Positions 24,527-31,030 of a stretch of 31,030 bases of DNA are shown here, one piece after another. Made by a program: the position numbers and the translations under genes. This DNA is from HGM10611 sp964384805 (GTDB lineage Bacteria > Bacillota_I > Bacilli_A > ML615J-28 > CAG-313), in NCBI GenBank assembly GCA_964384805.1, contig CAYLLO010000013.1, positions 1-31,030 on the forward strand. Direction: 5' to 3'. Numbering within the stretch: the stretch's first letter is position 1; every line of letters starts with the position of its first letter. The notes below the pieces were generated by a model that had not been told where the DNA came from, did not search any database, and saw nothing but the letters and a program-made list of their open reading frames with translations.

Positions 24527-25610
24527 ACATTATCTTAAAAAAAGAACTTTATTCATATTTATTATTTCTATTTTTTCCTTATTGTTATCATTTGTAATTG
24601 TTCATAGTAGGAAATTTTTACTTACATATTATATAGAAGATAATGTATATCGTGAAGGACCTGCCGACTTCCCAGTAAGTTTTATTACTACGATGGCTTG
24701 TATTTTTTGTACAATAATTCCTATTTTTGAATTTTCATTCAAAATGAGTAAAGTAAATATTGATCAAATGTATAGTTTACCGATAAAACGTGAAAAGCTT
24801 TTTCTTGCGAAATACTTTGTTGGATTAATTGAAACTTTAATTCCCATAACAATTATTTCAATAGATTCTCTTTTAACAGTAGTTTTTTCTGAACACATGT
24901 TTGAACTTAAGTATTTTGTACCCTATTATTTTTGTTTAATTGGTTTATGTTTTATTTTATATTCAACGATTGCGTTTTTCTTTACGAGAGGTAACACGTT
25001 TATTGATGGAATTATAAATGTTATTTTTATCATATTTTTCTTTGTAATTTTTTCTTTAGCATTAAATAGAACTATTTTTTATGGAAATAAAGGATTGTTA
25101 GAAGTAGAAAATTATTTTATATATTCACCTTTATCTTTAATAGCCGATTTCTTTAATAAAAAAATGATTGAAAAGGCCATTATCTCTATTGGATATCAAT
25201 ACTTTAATTCTATAATGTTTAAATTATCTGATATTATATCTATAATTGTAATGGTTATAGTGGGCTTAGTATCTTTTGTTTTATTTATCCTATTAAATAA
25301 AAAAGATAAAGCTGAAAATTGTATGCAAATTACTAATTCTTGGTTTTCTTATCGTTTTATGATACCAGCATATATTAGTATGATAATAATGATTGGAGGA
25401 GACAATATTACCTATGAAACGTTAATTTATATTTTAATTGGTGGTTTTACTGCTTATTTACTTTACCGCAGAAACTTAAAGTTTAAGAAAACTGATTATA
25501 TTACTTTTATCGTATGTATTGTGTTGGCTTTACTTATATCATATGTGTTTTCAAAAATAAATGAATCAACTAATCACTATTGTGATATGTTCAATCTTAA
25601 TAGTATTTAG
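24510..25610 (+). CDS. ABC transporter permease subunit
   Basis: A 366-residue membrane protein with about eight or nine predicted helices. The first is LFIFIISIFSLLLSFVIVH; it is followed by an extracellular segment and further pairs of helices. It belongs with YtrC/ABC-2-type permeases by context; the sequence itself has no diagnostic motif I can name. ATG at 24510 has GAGGG seven bases upstream; ATG at 24519 is an alternative. It overlaps the ATPase gene, so the two subunits are translationally linked. A lipoprotein gene follows 17 bases later, probably part of the same operon. Confidence 0.87.
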   Translation: MLKMIKHYLKKRTLFIFIISIFSLLLSFVIVHSRKFLLTYYIEDNVYREGPADFPVSFITTMACIFCTIIPIFEFSFKMSKVNIDQMYSLPIKREKLFLAKYFVGLIETLIPITIISIDSLLTVVFSEHMFELKYFVPYYFCLIGLCFILYSTIAFFFTRGNTFIDGIINVIFIIFFFVIFSLALNRTIFYGNKGLLEVENYFIYSPLSLIADFFNKKMIEKAIISIGYQYFNSIMFKLSDIISIIVMVIVGLVSFVLFILLNKKDKAENCMQITNSWFSYRFMIPAYISMIIMIGGDNITYETLIYILIGGFTAYLLYRRNLKFKKTDYITFIVCIVLALLISYVFSKINESTNHYCDMFNLNSI

Positions 25611-25627
25611 AATATATGTAGGATCTT

Positions 25628-26956
25628 GTGAGAAAAACGATTCAAATTATAATTATTTTAGGAGGATTATTATTAAACCTTTCTTCATGTAATATATTTC
25701 ATTCACATCAATATATTGAGAAAATTGTTGATCCGACATGTACTGAAGAGGGGAAAATCTCTTTAGAGTGTAGTTGTGGAAAAATCAAGAAAGAAGAAAT
25801 AATTGAAAAGACCAATCACTCATTTGATGAAGGGACAATTACAAAAGAAGCAACATGTGAAGAAGAAGGAATCAAAATTTTTATTTGCACAAAATGTAAT
25901 TATTCTAAAGGACAAAAACTTGAAAAAGTTGATCATCAAGGGGTTTATATTCCAGCTGTTTCACCAACATGCCTCAAAACTGGGACTAATGCTGGATATC
26001 AATGCAAATGGTGTGATAAAAAGTTAAGTGGGTTAGAAACATTACCAGTTCTTGAACATGATTATTTAAAAGGAATTTGTAAAATTTGTGGTGATACTAC
26101 ATATAGTGATGGTTTAGTCTATGAATTGGATGTCCAAAATCGTACATATACGATAATTAATGTTGGAACATGTAATGATGAAAATATTATTATACCTGCA
26201 TATTATAATGGCTTGCCAGTTTCGAGTATAGGAGAAAAGGCATTTTATGGGTGTAGTTTTATAAAAACTGTTACTTTTGAAAATGAAATAGATGATATAA
26301 AAATAGGTGAAGAAGCATTTGGGTTTTGTTTTAAATTAACTGATGTTATCAATACGGAAAAGATAATCAGTATAGGTAAAGGGGCTTTCTCGGGATGTTT
26401 TAATTTGAGAAGTTTTAATTTAGGTAAAGATTTTTATCACTTACAAGGAAGAGCTTTCGGGAGTTGTTCCAACTTAAAACTTTCAATAGACGAGGATAAT
26501 CCTTACTTTGAACTAGTGAATGATGCAATATATTCAGAAGATATGAAAATTTTATATCTATGTTTACCTTCCCAAAATAATACATCATTTGTTATTCCGA
26601 AAGAGGTAGAAATAATATATTCATATGCATTCTTTAACCTTGAAATTGAAAAGATTATTTTTGAAGAAGATAGTCAGGTAACTAAAATTGGTGATTATGC
26701 GTTTGGATATTGTTCTGTTAAAGAAATTAATTTAGGAGAACTTAAAAATTTAAAAACAATTGACAATAATGCTTTTTTTAATACTAATCAACTGACTGAA
26801 ATTATTATTCCTGAAAATGTTAAAAGTGTAGGGTTTTATGCCTTTTATGGCTGTGATAGTTTGACAATTTATTGTGAAAGGACTATGGAACCAATTGGTT
26901 GGCATTCTAATTGGAATGGTAGTAATTGTATAGTAGTTTGGGGATATAAAGAGTAA
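25628..26956 (+). CDS. surface lipoprotein with cysteine-rich repeats and BspA-type leucine-rich repeats
   Basis: A 442-residue lipoprotein starting with GTG. A signal peptide ends in the lipobox LSSC with lipidated C21. Residues of about 25-155 hold three copies of a C/G/H-rich unit (TCTEEG..CSCGK, TCEEEG..CTKCN, TCLKTG..CKWCD), a repeat common on Gram-positive gut surface proteins. From about 185 on there are BspA-like LRR_5 repeats (SIGEKAFYGCS, KIGEEAFGFCF, SIGKGAFSGCF, KIGDYAFGYCS, TIDNNAFFN). Such proteins bind host or bacterial surfaces. It is the last gene of the GntR-ABC operon by spacing, an unusual partner for that transporter type. No clear terminator follows. Confidence 0.88.
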   Translation: MRKTIQIIIILGGLLLNLSSCNIFHSHQYIEKIVDPTCTEEGKISLECSCGKIKKEEIIEKTNHSFDEGTITKEATCEEEGIKIFICTKCNYSKGQKLEKVDHQGVYIPAVSPTCLKTGTNAGYQCKWCDKKLSGLETLPVLEHDYLKGICKICGDTTYSDGLVYELDVQNRTYTIINVGTCNDENIIIPAYYNGLPVSSIGEKAFYGCSFIKTVTFENEIDDIKIGEEAFGFCFKLTDVINTEKIISIGKGAFSGCFNLRSFNLGKDFYHLQGRAFGSCSNLKLSIDEDNPYFELVNDAIYSEDMKILYLCLPSQNNTSFVIPKEVEIIYSYAFFNLEIEKIIFEEDSQVTKIGDYAFGYCSVKEINLGELKNLKTIDNNAFFNTNQLTEIIIPENVKSVGFYAFYGCDSLTIYCERTMEPIGWHSNWNGSNCIVVWGYKE

Positions 26957-27011
26957 AATAATATAAATATTTAAATTCCCCTTTAAGGTGCAATATTTGC
27001 CTAATTAGTTA

Positions 27012-27040
27012 TTGTTAATCTACTAAAACTTTGTTATAAT
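27012..27040 (+). promoter_or_regulatory. sigma-A-type promoter of the XRE regulator gene
   Basis: TTGTTA (27012-27017), 17 bases and extended -10 TGTTATAAT ending at 27040. It has the same structure as the yggS promoter. Confidence 0.75.
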
Positions 27041-27083
27041 GTAAGTGGATATCCAAATAAACTACTTAAAAGGAGAATAAATT

Positions 27084-28037
27084 ATGGAAAATATAATCGG
27101 AAAAAAATTACAACAATTAAGAATTAATAAGGGCTTATCTCAAATAGATTTAGCTAATTATTTTCATGTTTCACATCAAACTGTTTCGAAATGGGAAAAT
27201 GGGGTTAATATTCCCGATGTTATAACTTGCTTACAAATTGCTAATTTTTATGGAATTTCATTAGATTATTTAATGGATAATGTTACAAAAGAAGCAATGG
27301 AGATAGATATTAAAATTAATAAAGAGGCAGAAAACTGTGTTTGGACGGATAGCTTAGTAGAAAACACAATTGCACCTGTTTCTTATATGAATGGAAAACG
27401 TCATCGTACAGGAGCAAAAACGAAATATTGGTATGTTGAAAGAGAACAAAGTGGTTATGGACTTGGAAAACATAATATTTTAGCAATCAATCGTGAAGGT
27501 AAAATTATATATTTTACGAATGATTGTTATGGATATACAGGTTTTGAATATGATAACGGATATCAAGCAAAACCTTATGCTTTAAAAAATGAATGTTTAA
27601 TAATTGGGGATAATTATAAACCATGGACAGGAAATAATCCAATACGTAATGTTTCTGATTCAGAACTTGTTATTCCAACTGGAGGAATGGTGATTATTTT
27701 AAATGTTTTTAGTGAAGATACCAATAAAGTTATGGATTTTATTTTAAGTAGAATTCAATATCGAGAATATCAAAATGCAATAAGAAATAATCAATATAAT
27801 CGGTTTTTTAGAAGTTTTATTTATGGAGATTTGGATGACGTTTTTTTTGAAATTAAAGATGGCAAATTACGGATAACTAAAAATGTTGATTTAAATAATG
27901 GTAATTTAAGTTTAGAAATTAAAAATTATATTGATAGTATTACGGCTGTTTATGAACAAAAAATGAAAGATTTAGAGGCAAAAATAATAGATTTAGATGA
28001 TCGAATTGAGGATTTAGAAGATCAAATTGATAATTAA
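27084..28037 (+). CDS. XRE-family HTH protein with an unrecognised domain and C-terminal coiled coil
   Basis: A 317-residue protein. The N-terminus is a clear Cro/CI-type HTH (about residues 5-65; QIDLANYFHVSHQTVSKWEN). A middle region of about 200 residues follows that I do not recognise, rich in aromatic residues and glycine (KTKYWYVERE, YFTNDCYGYTGFEYDNGYQ). A C-terminal heptad-rich coiled coil (about 285-317, LEAKIIDLDDRIEDLEDQI) suggests oligomers. The Shine-Dalgarno AAAAGGAGA is strong. The middle part is probably a sensor or effector, but no function is assigned. It is transcribed alone, with its own promoter. Confidence 0.88.
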   Translation: MENIIGKKLQQLRINKGLSQIDLANYFHVSHQTVSKWENGVNIPDVITCLQIANFYGISLDYLMDNVTKEAMEIDIKINKEAENCVWTDSLVENTIAPVSYMNGKRHRTGAKTKYWYVEREQSGYGLGKHNILAINREGKIIYFTNDCYGYTGFEYDNGYQAKPYALKNECLIIGDNYKPWTGNNPIRNVSDSELVIPTGGMVIILNVFSEDTNKVMDFILSRIQYREYQNAIRNNQYNRFFRSFIYGDLDDVFFEIKDGKLRITKNVDLNNGNLSLEIKNYIDSITAVYEQKMKDLEAKIIDLDDRIEDLEDQIDN

Positions 28038-28104
28038 AATATTCCATGTAGAGTATCATATATTGTAATAATTTAACGTTTCCCTTTAAAAAACAAAAAT
28101 AAAA

Positions 28105-28113
28105 TGTTATAAT
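28105..28113 (+). promoter_or_regulatory. extended -10 promoter of the DUF402 phosphatase gene
   Basis: TGTTATAAT, 27 bases before the GTG start. The -35 is weak. Confidence 0.6.
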
Positions 28114-28140
28114 TATTGTGAGTAGAAAGAAGGTACTTGT

Positions 28141-28692
28141 GTGAATAACAAAATAGAACTTATTAGTTACAAGCATAATGGTGACCTTCATCGTGTATGG
28201 CAACAAGCTTTTGTTGTTAAGGAAACGAATGATTCAATAATAGTAATAAATGATCGCGTAAATGTAGTAGATGGAGATGGACGACGTTGGAAAACAAAAG
28301 AACCAGCGGTATGTTATTTCTATAAAAACTTTTGGTTTAACATTATTTGTATGTTGCGTAATAATTCTATTTATTATTATTGTAATTTAAGTTCACCATA
28401 TGTTAAAGATGTTGAAGGCTTAAAGTACATTGATTATGAATTAGACGTAAAAGTATTTCCAAGTGGTGATTGTTTGATTTTAGACCGTGATGAGTTTGAA
28501 TTTAACAAGATAGATATGAATTATTCACCAGAACTGGTTAATATTGTCGAAAAACAACTTCAAGTGTTATTAGAACGTATTGATAAAAAAATGGATCCAT
28601 TTAACCAAGAATGTGTACTTAAAGATTATGAAGCTTATCAACAATTGAAAAAAGTTAATGAAACAAAGGAATATGGTTTTTTAAAGGAGTAA
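28141..28692 (+). CDS. DUF402 nucleoside tri/diphosphate phosphatase (Ntdp/YgaC type)
   Basis: A 183-residue protein of the DUF402 family. Characterised Firmicute members remove terminal phosphates from nucleoside tri- and diphosphates. The conserved core is present: DRVNVVDGDGRRW, the FYKNFWFNIICMLR segment, YYCNLSSP and YIDYELDVKVFPSG followed by LDRDEF. These contain the acidic residues that hold divalent metal. The family length is about 175-180. The start is GTG with AAGAAGG upstream. It has its own promoter and no terminator that I trust before spoIVA. Confidence 0.9.
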   Translation: MNNKIELISYKHNGDLHRVWQQAFVVKETNDSIIVINDRVNVVDGDGRRWKTKEPAVCYFYKNFWFNIICMLRNNSIYYYCNLSSPYVKDVEGLKYIDYELDVKVFPSGDCLILDRDEFEFNKIDMNYSPELVNIVEKQLQVLLERIDKKMDPFNQECVLKDYEAYQQLKKVNETKEYGFLKE

Positions 28693-28718
28693 CTACTTTT
28701 AAAAAACTTTTTTCTTTT

Positions 28719-28748
28719 GTCATATTATAAATAATAACTTCATAAATT
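28719..28748 (+). promoter_or_regulatory. sigma-E-type (mother cell) promoter of spoIVA
   Basis: GTCATATT (the -35 TCATATT fits KMATATT), exactly 14 bases, then CATAAATT (6 of 8 to CATACAMT). Spacing and both boxes fit sigma-E, which drives spoIVA in Bacillus. It has no sigma-A-like boxes. The start point would be near 28755. Confidence 0.75.
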
Positions 28749-28809
28749 AGAGTAGAACAACTAATTGTTATATGGGATAAATATGGATGAAAGTGAGTAA
28801 TAAGATGAT

Positions 28810-28840
28810 AGAAGTTGTCCCCCCATTTGTATGGGCTTCT
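28810..28840 (+). promoter_or_regulatory. hairpin in the spoIVA leader
   Basis: CCCAT-TTGT-ATGGG extended by AGAAG/CTTCT with a 7-base bulge, ending 20 bases before the spoIVA ATG. It is GC-rich for this genome and lies in the untranslated leader of about 105 bases. Confidence 0.5.
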
Positions 28841-28859
28841 AATCTTAAGTTGTGAAGTT

Positions 28860-30338
28860 ATGAATGAAGATATAATTCAAGATGTCGCCAAAAGAACTAA
28901 AGGCGAAATTTATTTAGGTGTAGTAGGAGCGGTTAGAAGTGGAAAAAGTACCTTCATTCGCCGCTTTATGGAACAAAAAGTTTTACCACTTATTAGTGAT
29001 CAAAGTTTATACACTAAAATTCAGGATGAATTACCTCAAAGTGCTGATGGTAAAAATATTATGACTGTTGAACCCAAATTCATTCCAAGTAATAATATCA
29101 AAATTACGATTTCAGATGATGTGAATTTTTATGTTAGATTGGTTGATTGTGTGGGGTATGTTATTCCTTCTGCAAAAGGTTATCAAAATGAAGATGGAAG
29201 TAGTAGAACAATTCAAACACCATGGTCAAATGAAGAAATGCCATTTGAAGAAGCGGCTTGTTTAGGAACTAAAAAGGTCATCGAAAGTCATACTAATATA
29301 GGTATTGTGGTAACTAGTGATGGCTCATTTGGAGAATTTACTAGAGCTGAGTATGAAGAAATAGAAGAAAAAATAATTAATGAATTGAAAGAGTGTAAAA
29401 AACCATTTGTTATAGTATTAAATTCTGCTTATCCATATAATCAAAAAACTTTAAATTTAAAAGCCGAATTAATGGATAAATATGGCGTTTCAGTAGTTAT
29501 CTTAGACGTGGTAAATATGCAAGAAGAAGATATTGATAATTTATTAAAAATGGCATTAGATGAATTTGATATTGAAGAATTAAATATTAATTTACCAAAT
29601 TGGGTTAATGCTTTAAATGATGATATTTCTTTTAAAAATAATTTTAATCAGGAATTATCAACTACTACTGGATGTTATCGTAAGATGAAGGATGTATTTG
29701 CGATACAAGAAGCATTTAAAAATTCAGGTTTATTTGAAAATGTTGAAATTATTGATATTAACCCGGGAACTGGTATTGTTAACTTAGATTTAAATTGCAG
29801 TGAAGAAATATATAATCAAGTTGTTGAAGAAATATTAGGTGGCAAAGTTGATGACAAAGAACACTTTATTCAAACAATTCAAGATATGCAAATTGCTAAA
29901 AAGACATACAATAAAGTTGGTACGGCTTTAAAAGCAACAGAACAATGTGGGTATGGAATCTCAATTCCTGATGTTAAAGATATGATTTTAGCTACTCCTG
30001 AATTAATTAAACAAGGCGGAAGATATGGAATCAAAATAAAGGCGACTGCGCCTGCTATCCATTTAGTACAAGTTGAAGTAGAATCAACGTTTGAACCTAT
30101 CATTGGATCTATTGAACAATCACAGGCTTTAATTGATCATATGCTTTCAGATTATGAGGAAAATCCTGAAAAAGTTTGGAATAGTGAAATATTTGGACGT
30201 AAATTATGTGATGTTATTAATGATGGTATTCGGGCTAAAATAAATTCAGTACCAGATATTGTCCAATGTAAATATAAAGAATCATTATCTAAGGTTGTTA
30301 ATAATGGTCGTGGGGGAGTAATTTCAATTATTTTATAA
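28860..30338 (+). CDS. spoIVA: stage IV sporulation protein A (spore coat base-layer ATPase)
   Basis: A 492-residue SpoIVA, the same length as the Bacillus protein. It is made in the mother cell, hydrolyses ATP to polymerise around the forespore, and forms the coat basement layer. The N-terminus (DIIQDVAKRTKGEIYLGVVG) matches the family and fixes the start at 28860, although the Shine-Dalgarno there is weak (GTGAAG). Walker A is GAVRSGKS at 23-30, the DCVGYVIPSAKGY region follows, and the C-terminal part carries the conserved segment around NNGRGGVISIIL. A longer in-frame TTG start at 28815 would run through the leader hairpin and is rejected. A sigma-E-like promoter lies upstream and a terminator downstream. 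Confidence 0.97.
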   Translation: MNEDIIQDVAKRTKGEIYLGVVGAVRSGKSTFIRRFMEQKVLPLISDQSLYTKIQDELPQSADGKNIMTVEPKFIPSNNIKITISDDVNFYVRLVDCVGYVIPSAKGYQNEDGSSRTIQTPWSNEEMPFEEAACLGTKKVIESHTNIGIVVTSDGSFGEFTRAEYEEIEEKIINELKECKKPFVIVLNSAYPYNQKTLNLKAELMDKYGVSVVILDVVNMQEEDIDNLLKMALDEFDIEELNINLPNWVNALNDDISFKNNFNQELSTTTGCYRKMKDVFAIQEAFKNSGLFENVEIIDINPGTGIVNLDLNCSEEIYNQVVEEILGGKVDDKEHFIQTIQDMQIAKKTYNKVGTALKATEQCGYGISIPDVKDMILATPELIKQGGRYGIKIKATAPAIHLVQVEVESTFEPIIGSIEQSQALIDHMLSDYEENPEKVWNSEIFGRKLCDVINDGIRAKINSVPDIVQCKYKESLSKVVNNGRGGVISIIL

Positions 30339-30346
30339 AATATTAG

Positions 30347-30382
30347 GAAATTAAAGTAGAAATATTTTAATTTCTTTTTTTT
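30347..30382 (+). terminator. rho-independent terminator of spoIVA
   Basis: GAAATTAAA and TTTAATTTC form a 9-bp stem with a 10-base loop, followed by eight T. Confidence 0.88.
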
Positions 30383-30401
30383 AGGCAATCGGTAAATTTT
30401 G

Positions 30402-30410
30402 TGATATAAT
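30402..30410 (+). promoter_or_regulatory. extended -10 promoter upstream of the HU gene
   Basis: TGATATAAT, the same box as thyA and yggS. The -35 is weak. It is 286 bases from the HU start. Confidence 0.55.
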
Positions 30411-30621
30411 GTAATTAATTGTCGTGCAACTTTGATTTAAAGGAACTTAATAAGATATTTTAATATCTTGTTTTAAATGTAAAAAAATGACGTTTTTAAA
30501 TATCAAATAATATAAGTTATTGAGTAAAATATTGAAATATTAGGCTAGTTTTATTTTAAGATTGATATTTTTAAAGAAAATATATGGAGATAGTTTCTAT
30601 AAAATAATAATTATCAGAAAT

Positions 30622-30627
30622 TATAAT
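30622..30627 (+). promoter_or_regulatory. possible proximal -10 box of the HU gene
   Basis: TATAAT, which would start transcription just before the shared leader module. There is no -35, and the region is very AT-rich, so chance is possible. Confidence 0.35.
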
Positions 30628-30645
30628 ATATTTTAGAATAGTATT

Positions 30646-30682
30646 AAATGAAAGGAGAAACGTAGATAGTAAGAAATTCTAC
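30646..30682 (+). promoter_or_regulatory. shared Shine-Dalgarno/hairpin leader module, HU copy
   Basis: 21 bases identical to 13941-13961 of the thyA leader. AAAGGAG is at 30651-30657 and GTAGA (30662-30666) can pair with TCTAC (30678-30682). The HU ATG at 30697 lacks a nearby Shine-Dalgarno. The distance from AAAGGAG minus the hairpin is 18 bases, nearly the same as in thyA. Confidence 0.7.
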
Positions 30683-30696
30683 CTAGTTGATGTATT

Positions 30697-30978
30697 ATGA
30701 AAAAAAAAGATATAGTTGAAGTAATCTATCAAAATACAGAATATAAAAAAGCAGACATTGAAGATATTGTGGGAATGGTTTTTGAAGTAATGAGTGAAGG
30801 ACTAGTAGTTGAAGATAAGATTATGATTTCTAATTTTGGAACTTTTGAAAAAGTTTATCAAGAAGAATACATGGGAGTACATCCAGTAACTGGTGCTCCT
30901 CAAAAAAATCCTCCTTCATATCGAATTAGATTTGTTTCTAGTAAAAACTTAAAAGATATTATTAATCAACGAAAATAA
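30697..30978 (+). CDS. HU/IHF family DNA-binding protein
   Basis: A 93-residue HU-family protein that bends DNA and helps compact the nucleoid. The N-terminal helices start MKKKDIVEVIYQN. ISNFGTFEKVYQEEY is the usual core, and the DNA-binding arm reads MGVHPVTGAPQKNPPSYRIRF, where the normal GRNP is GVHP. It ends SSKNLKDIIN. The variant arm suggests a divergent paralogue rather than the main HU, although it may be the only one. The family N-terminus sets the start. It has its own long leader with the shared module and is followed by a terminator. Confidence 0.93.
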   Translation: MKKKDIVEVIYQNTEYKKADIEDIVGMVFEVMSEGLVVEDKIMISNFGTFEKVYQEEYMGVHPVTGAPQKNPPSYRIRFVSSKNLKDIINQRK

Positions 30979-31026
30979 AAAAGGGGCTGTTAAATAACCT
31001 ATTAATTTAGGTGAGCCTCTTTTTTC
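30977..31026 (+). terminator. rho-independent terminator of the HU gene
   Basis: AAAAAGGGGCT and AGCCTCTTTTT form the outer stem (one wobble), and ACCT/AGGT an inner one. A T run ends it. It begins at the HU stop codon. Confidence 0.88.
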
Positions 31027-31030
31027 TTAT

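Larger units (their letters stand above)
30339..30696 (+). other. 358-base non-coding region before the HU gene
   Basis: It holds the spoIVA terminator, an extended -10 box at 30402-30410, an 8-bp hairpin AAGATATT-TT-AATATCTT at 30452-30469, a second TATAAT at 30622-30627, and the shared leader module at 30646-30682. I see no coding frame with a credible start. If the first promoter is used, the HU leader is about 280 bases long. The hairpin followed by GTTTT could end a short RNA of about 60 bases. Confidence 0.6.

Noticed and set aside
28071..28090. Possible third copy of the shared leader module on the minus strand (AAAGGGAAACGT)
   Set aside because: It lacks the exact Shine-Dalgarno, the GTAGA/TCTAC stem and any gene downstream on that strand.
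28815..28859. TTG start giving spoIVA 15 extra residues
   Set aside because: This stretch is part of the leader hairpin and is not found in SpoIVA proteins; ATG at 28860 gives the family N-terminus and exact length.
1..31030. CRISPR arrays, insertion sequences, prophage or integrase genes
   Set aside because: I looked for regular spacers, transposase-like motifs and att-like repeats and saw none; gene content reads as core chromosome.

Overview
The window looks like chromosomal DNA from a low-GC, endospore-forming Firmicute (Bacillota). Genes are very AT-rich and tightly packed. TGG encodes Trp and TGA is used as a stop (for example in thyA and gerA), so the code is standard and not the mycoplasma code. 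The presence of spoIVA, a gerA-type receptor operon, sepF, ylmH, rnhC and mutS2 fits the Bacilli/Erysipelotrichia side of the phylum. An Erysipelotrichales-type gut organism is my inference, not something the sequence proves. Many promoters share an extended -10 box (TGNTATAAT), often with a weak or missing -35.

Layout. Bases 1-120 hold a minus-strand tRNA-Arg(CCG) whose acceptor stem pairs poorly. From 193 to 7020 one transcription unit carries yggS, sepF, ylmH, ileS, an unrecognised gene, deoC and deoD, ending at a clear terminator. It is followed by a pair of M16 peptidases (ymfF-like inactive, ymfH-like active; 7085-9632). A minus-strand germinant receptor operon in the order gerB-gerA-gerC (13156 to 9746) converges on them at a shared bidirectional terminator. 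Then come a short ssb, the thyA-folA pair behind a long leader, a minus-strand histidine phosphatase, a pyrimidine nucleoside phosphorylase, a minus-strand RNase HIII gene, mutS2, a class II Fic protein and a WYL regulator. Next is a YtrA-type module: GntR regulator, ABC ATPase, ABC permease and a cysteine-rich/LRR lipoprotein (23204-26956). The window ends with an XRE-type regulator bearing an unknown domain, a DUF402 nucleotide phosphatase, spoIVA behind a good sigma-E-like promoter, and an HU-family gene.

Themes. Deoxynucleoside metabolism recurs: deoC, deoD and pdp for salvage and breakdown, thyA and folA for dTMP synthesis, and ntdp for nucleotide hydrolysis. Spore biology is represented by gerBAC and spoIVA. 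YlmH and MutS2 both belong to families tied to rescue of stalled or collided ribosomes.

The most unusual signal is a 21-base identical leader shared by two unrelated genes, thyA and the HU-family gene. In both, the start codon has no nearby Shine-Dalgarno. A perfect AAAGGAG lies about 38 bases upstream, and a GTAGA/TCTAC hairpin sits between them. I know of no described element matching this. It is the best candidate here for an undescribed regulatory system.
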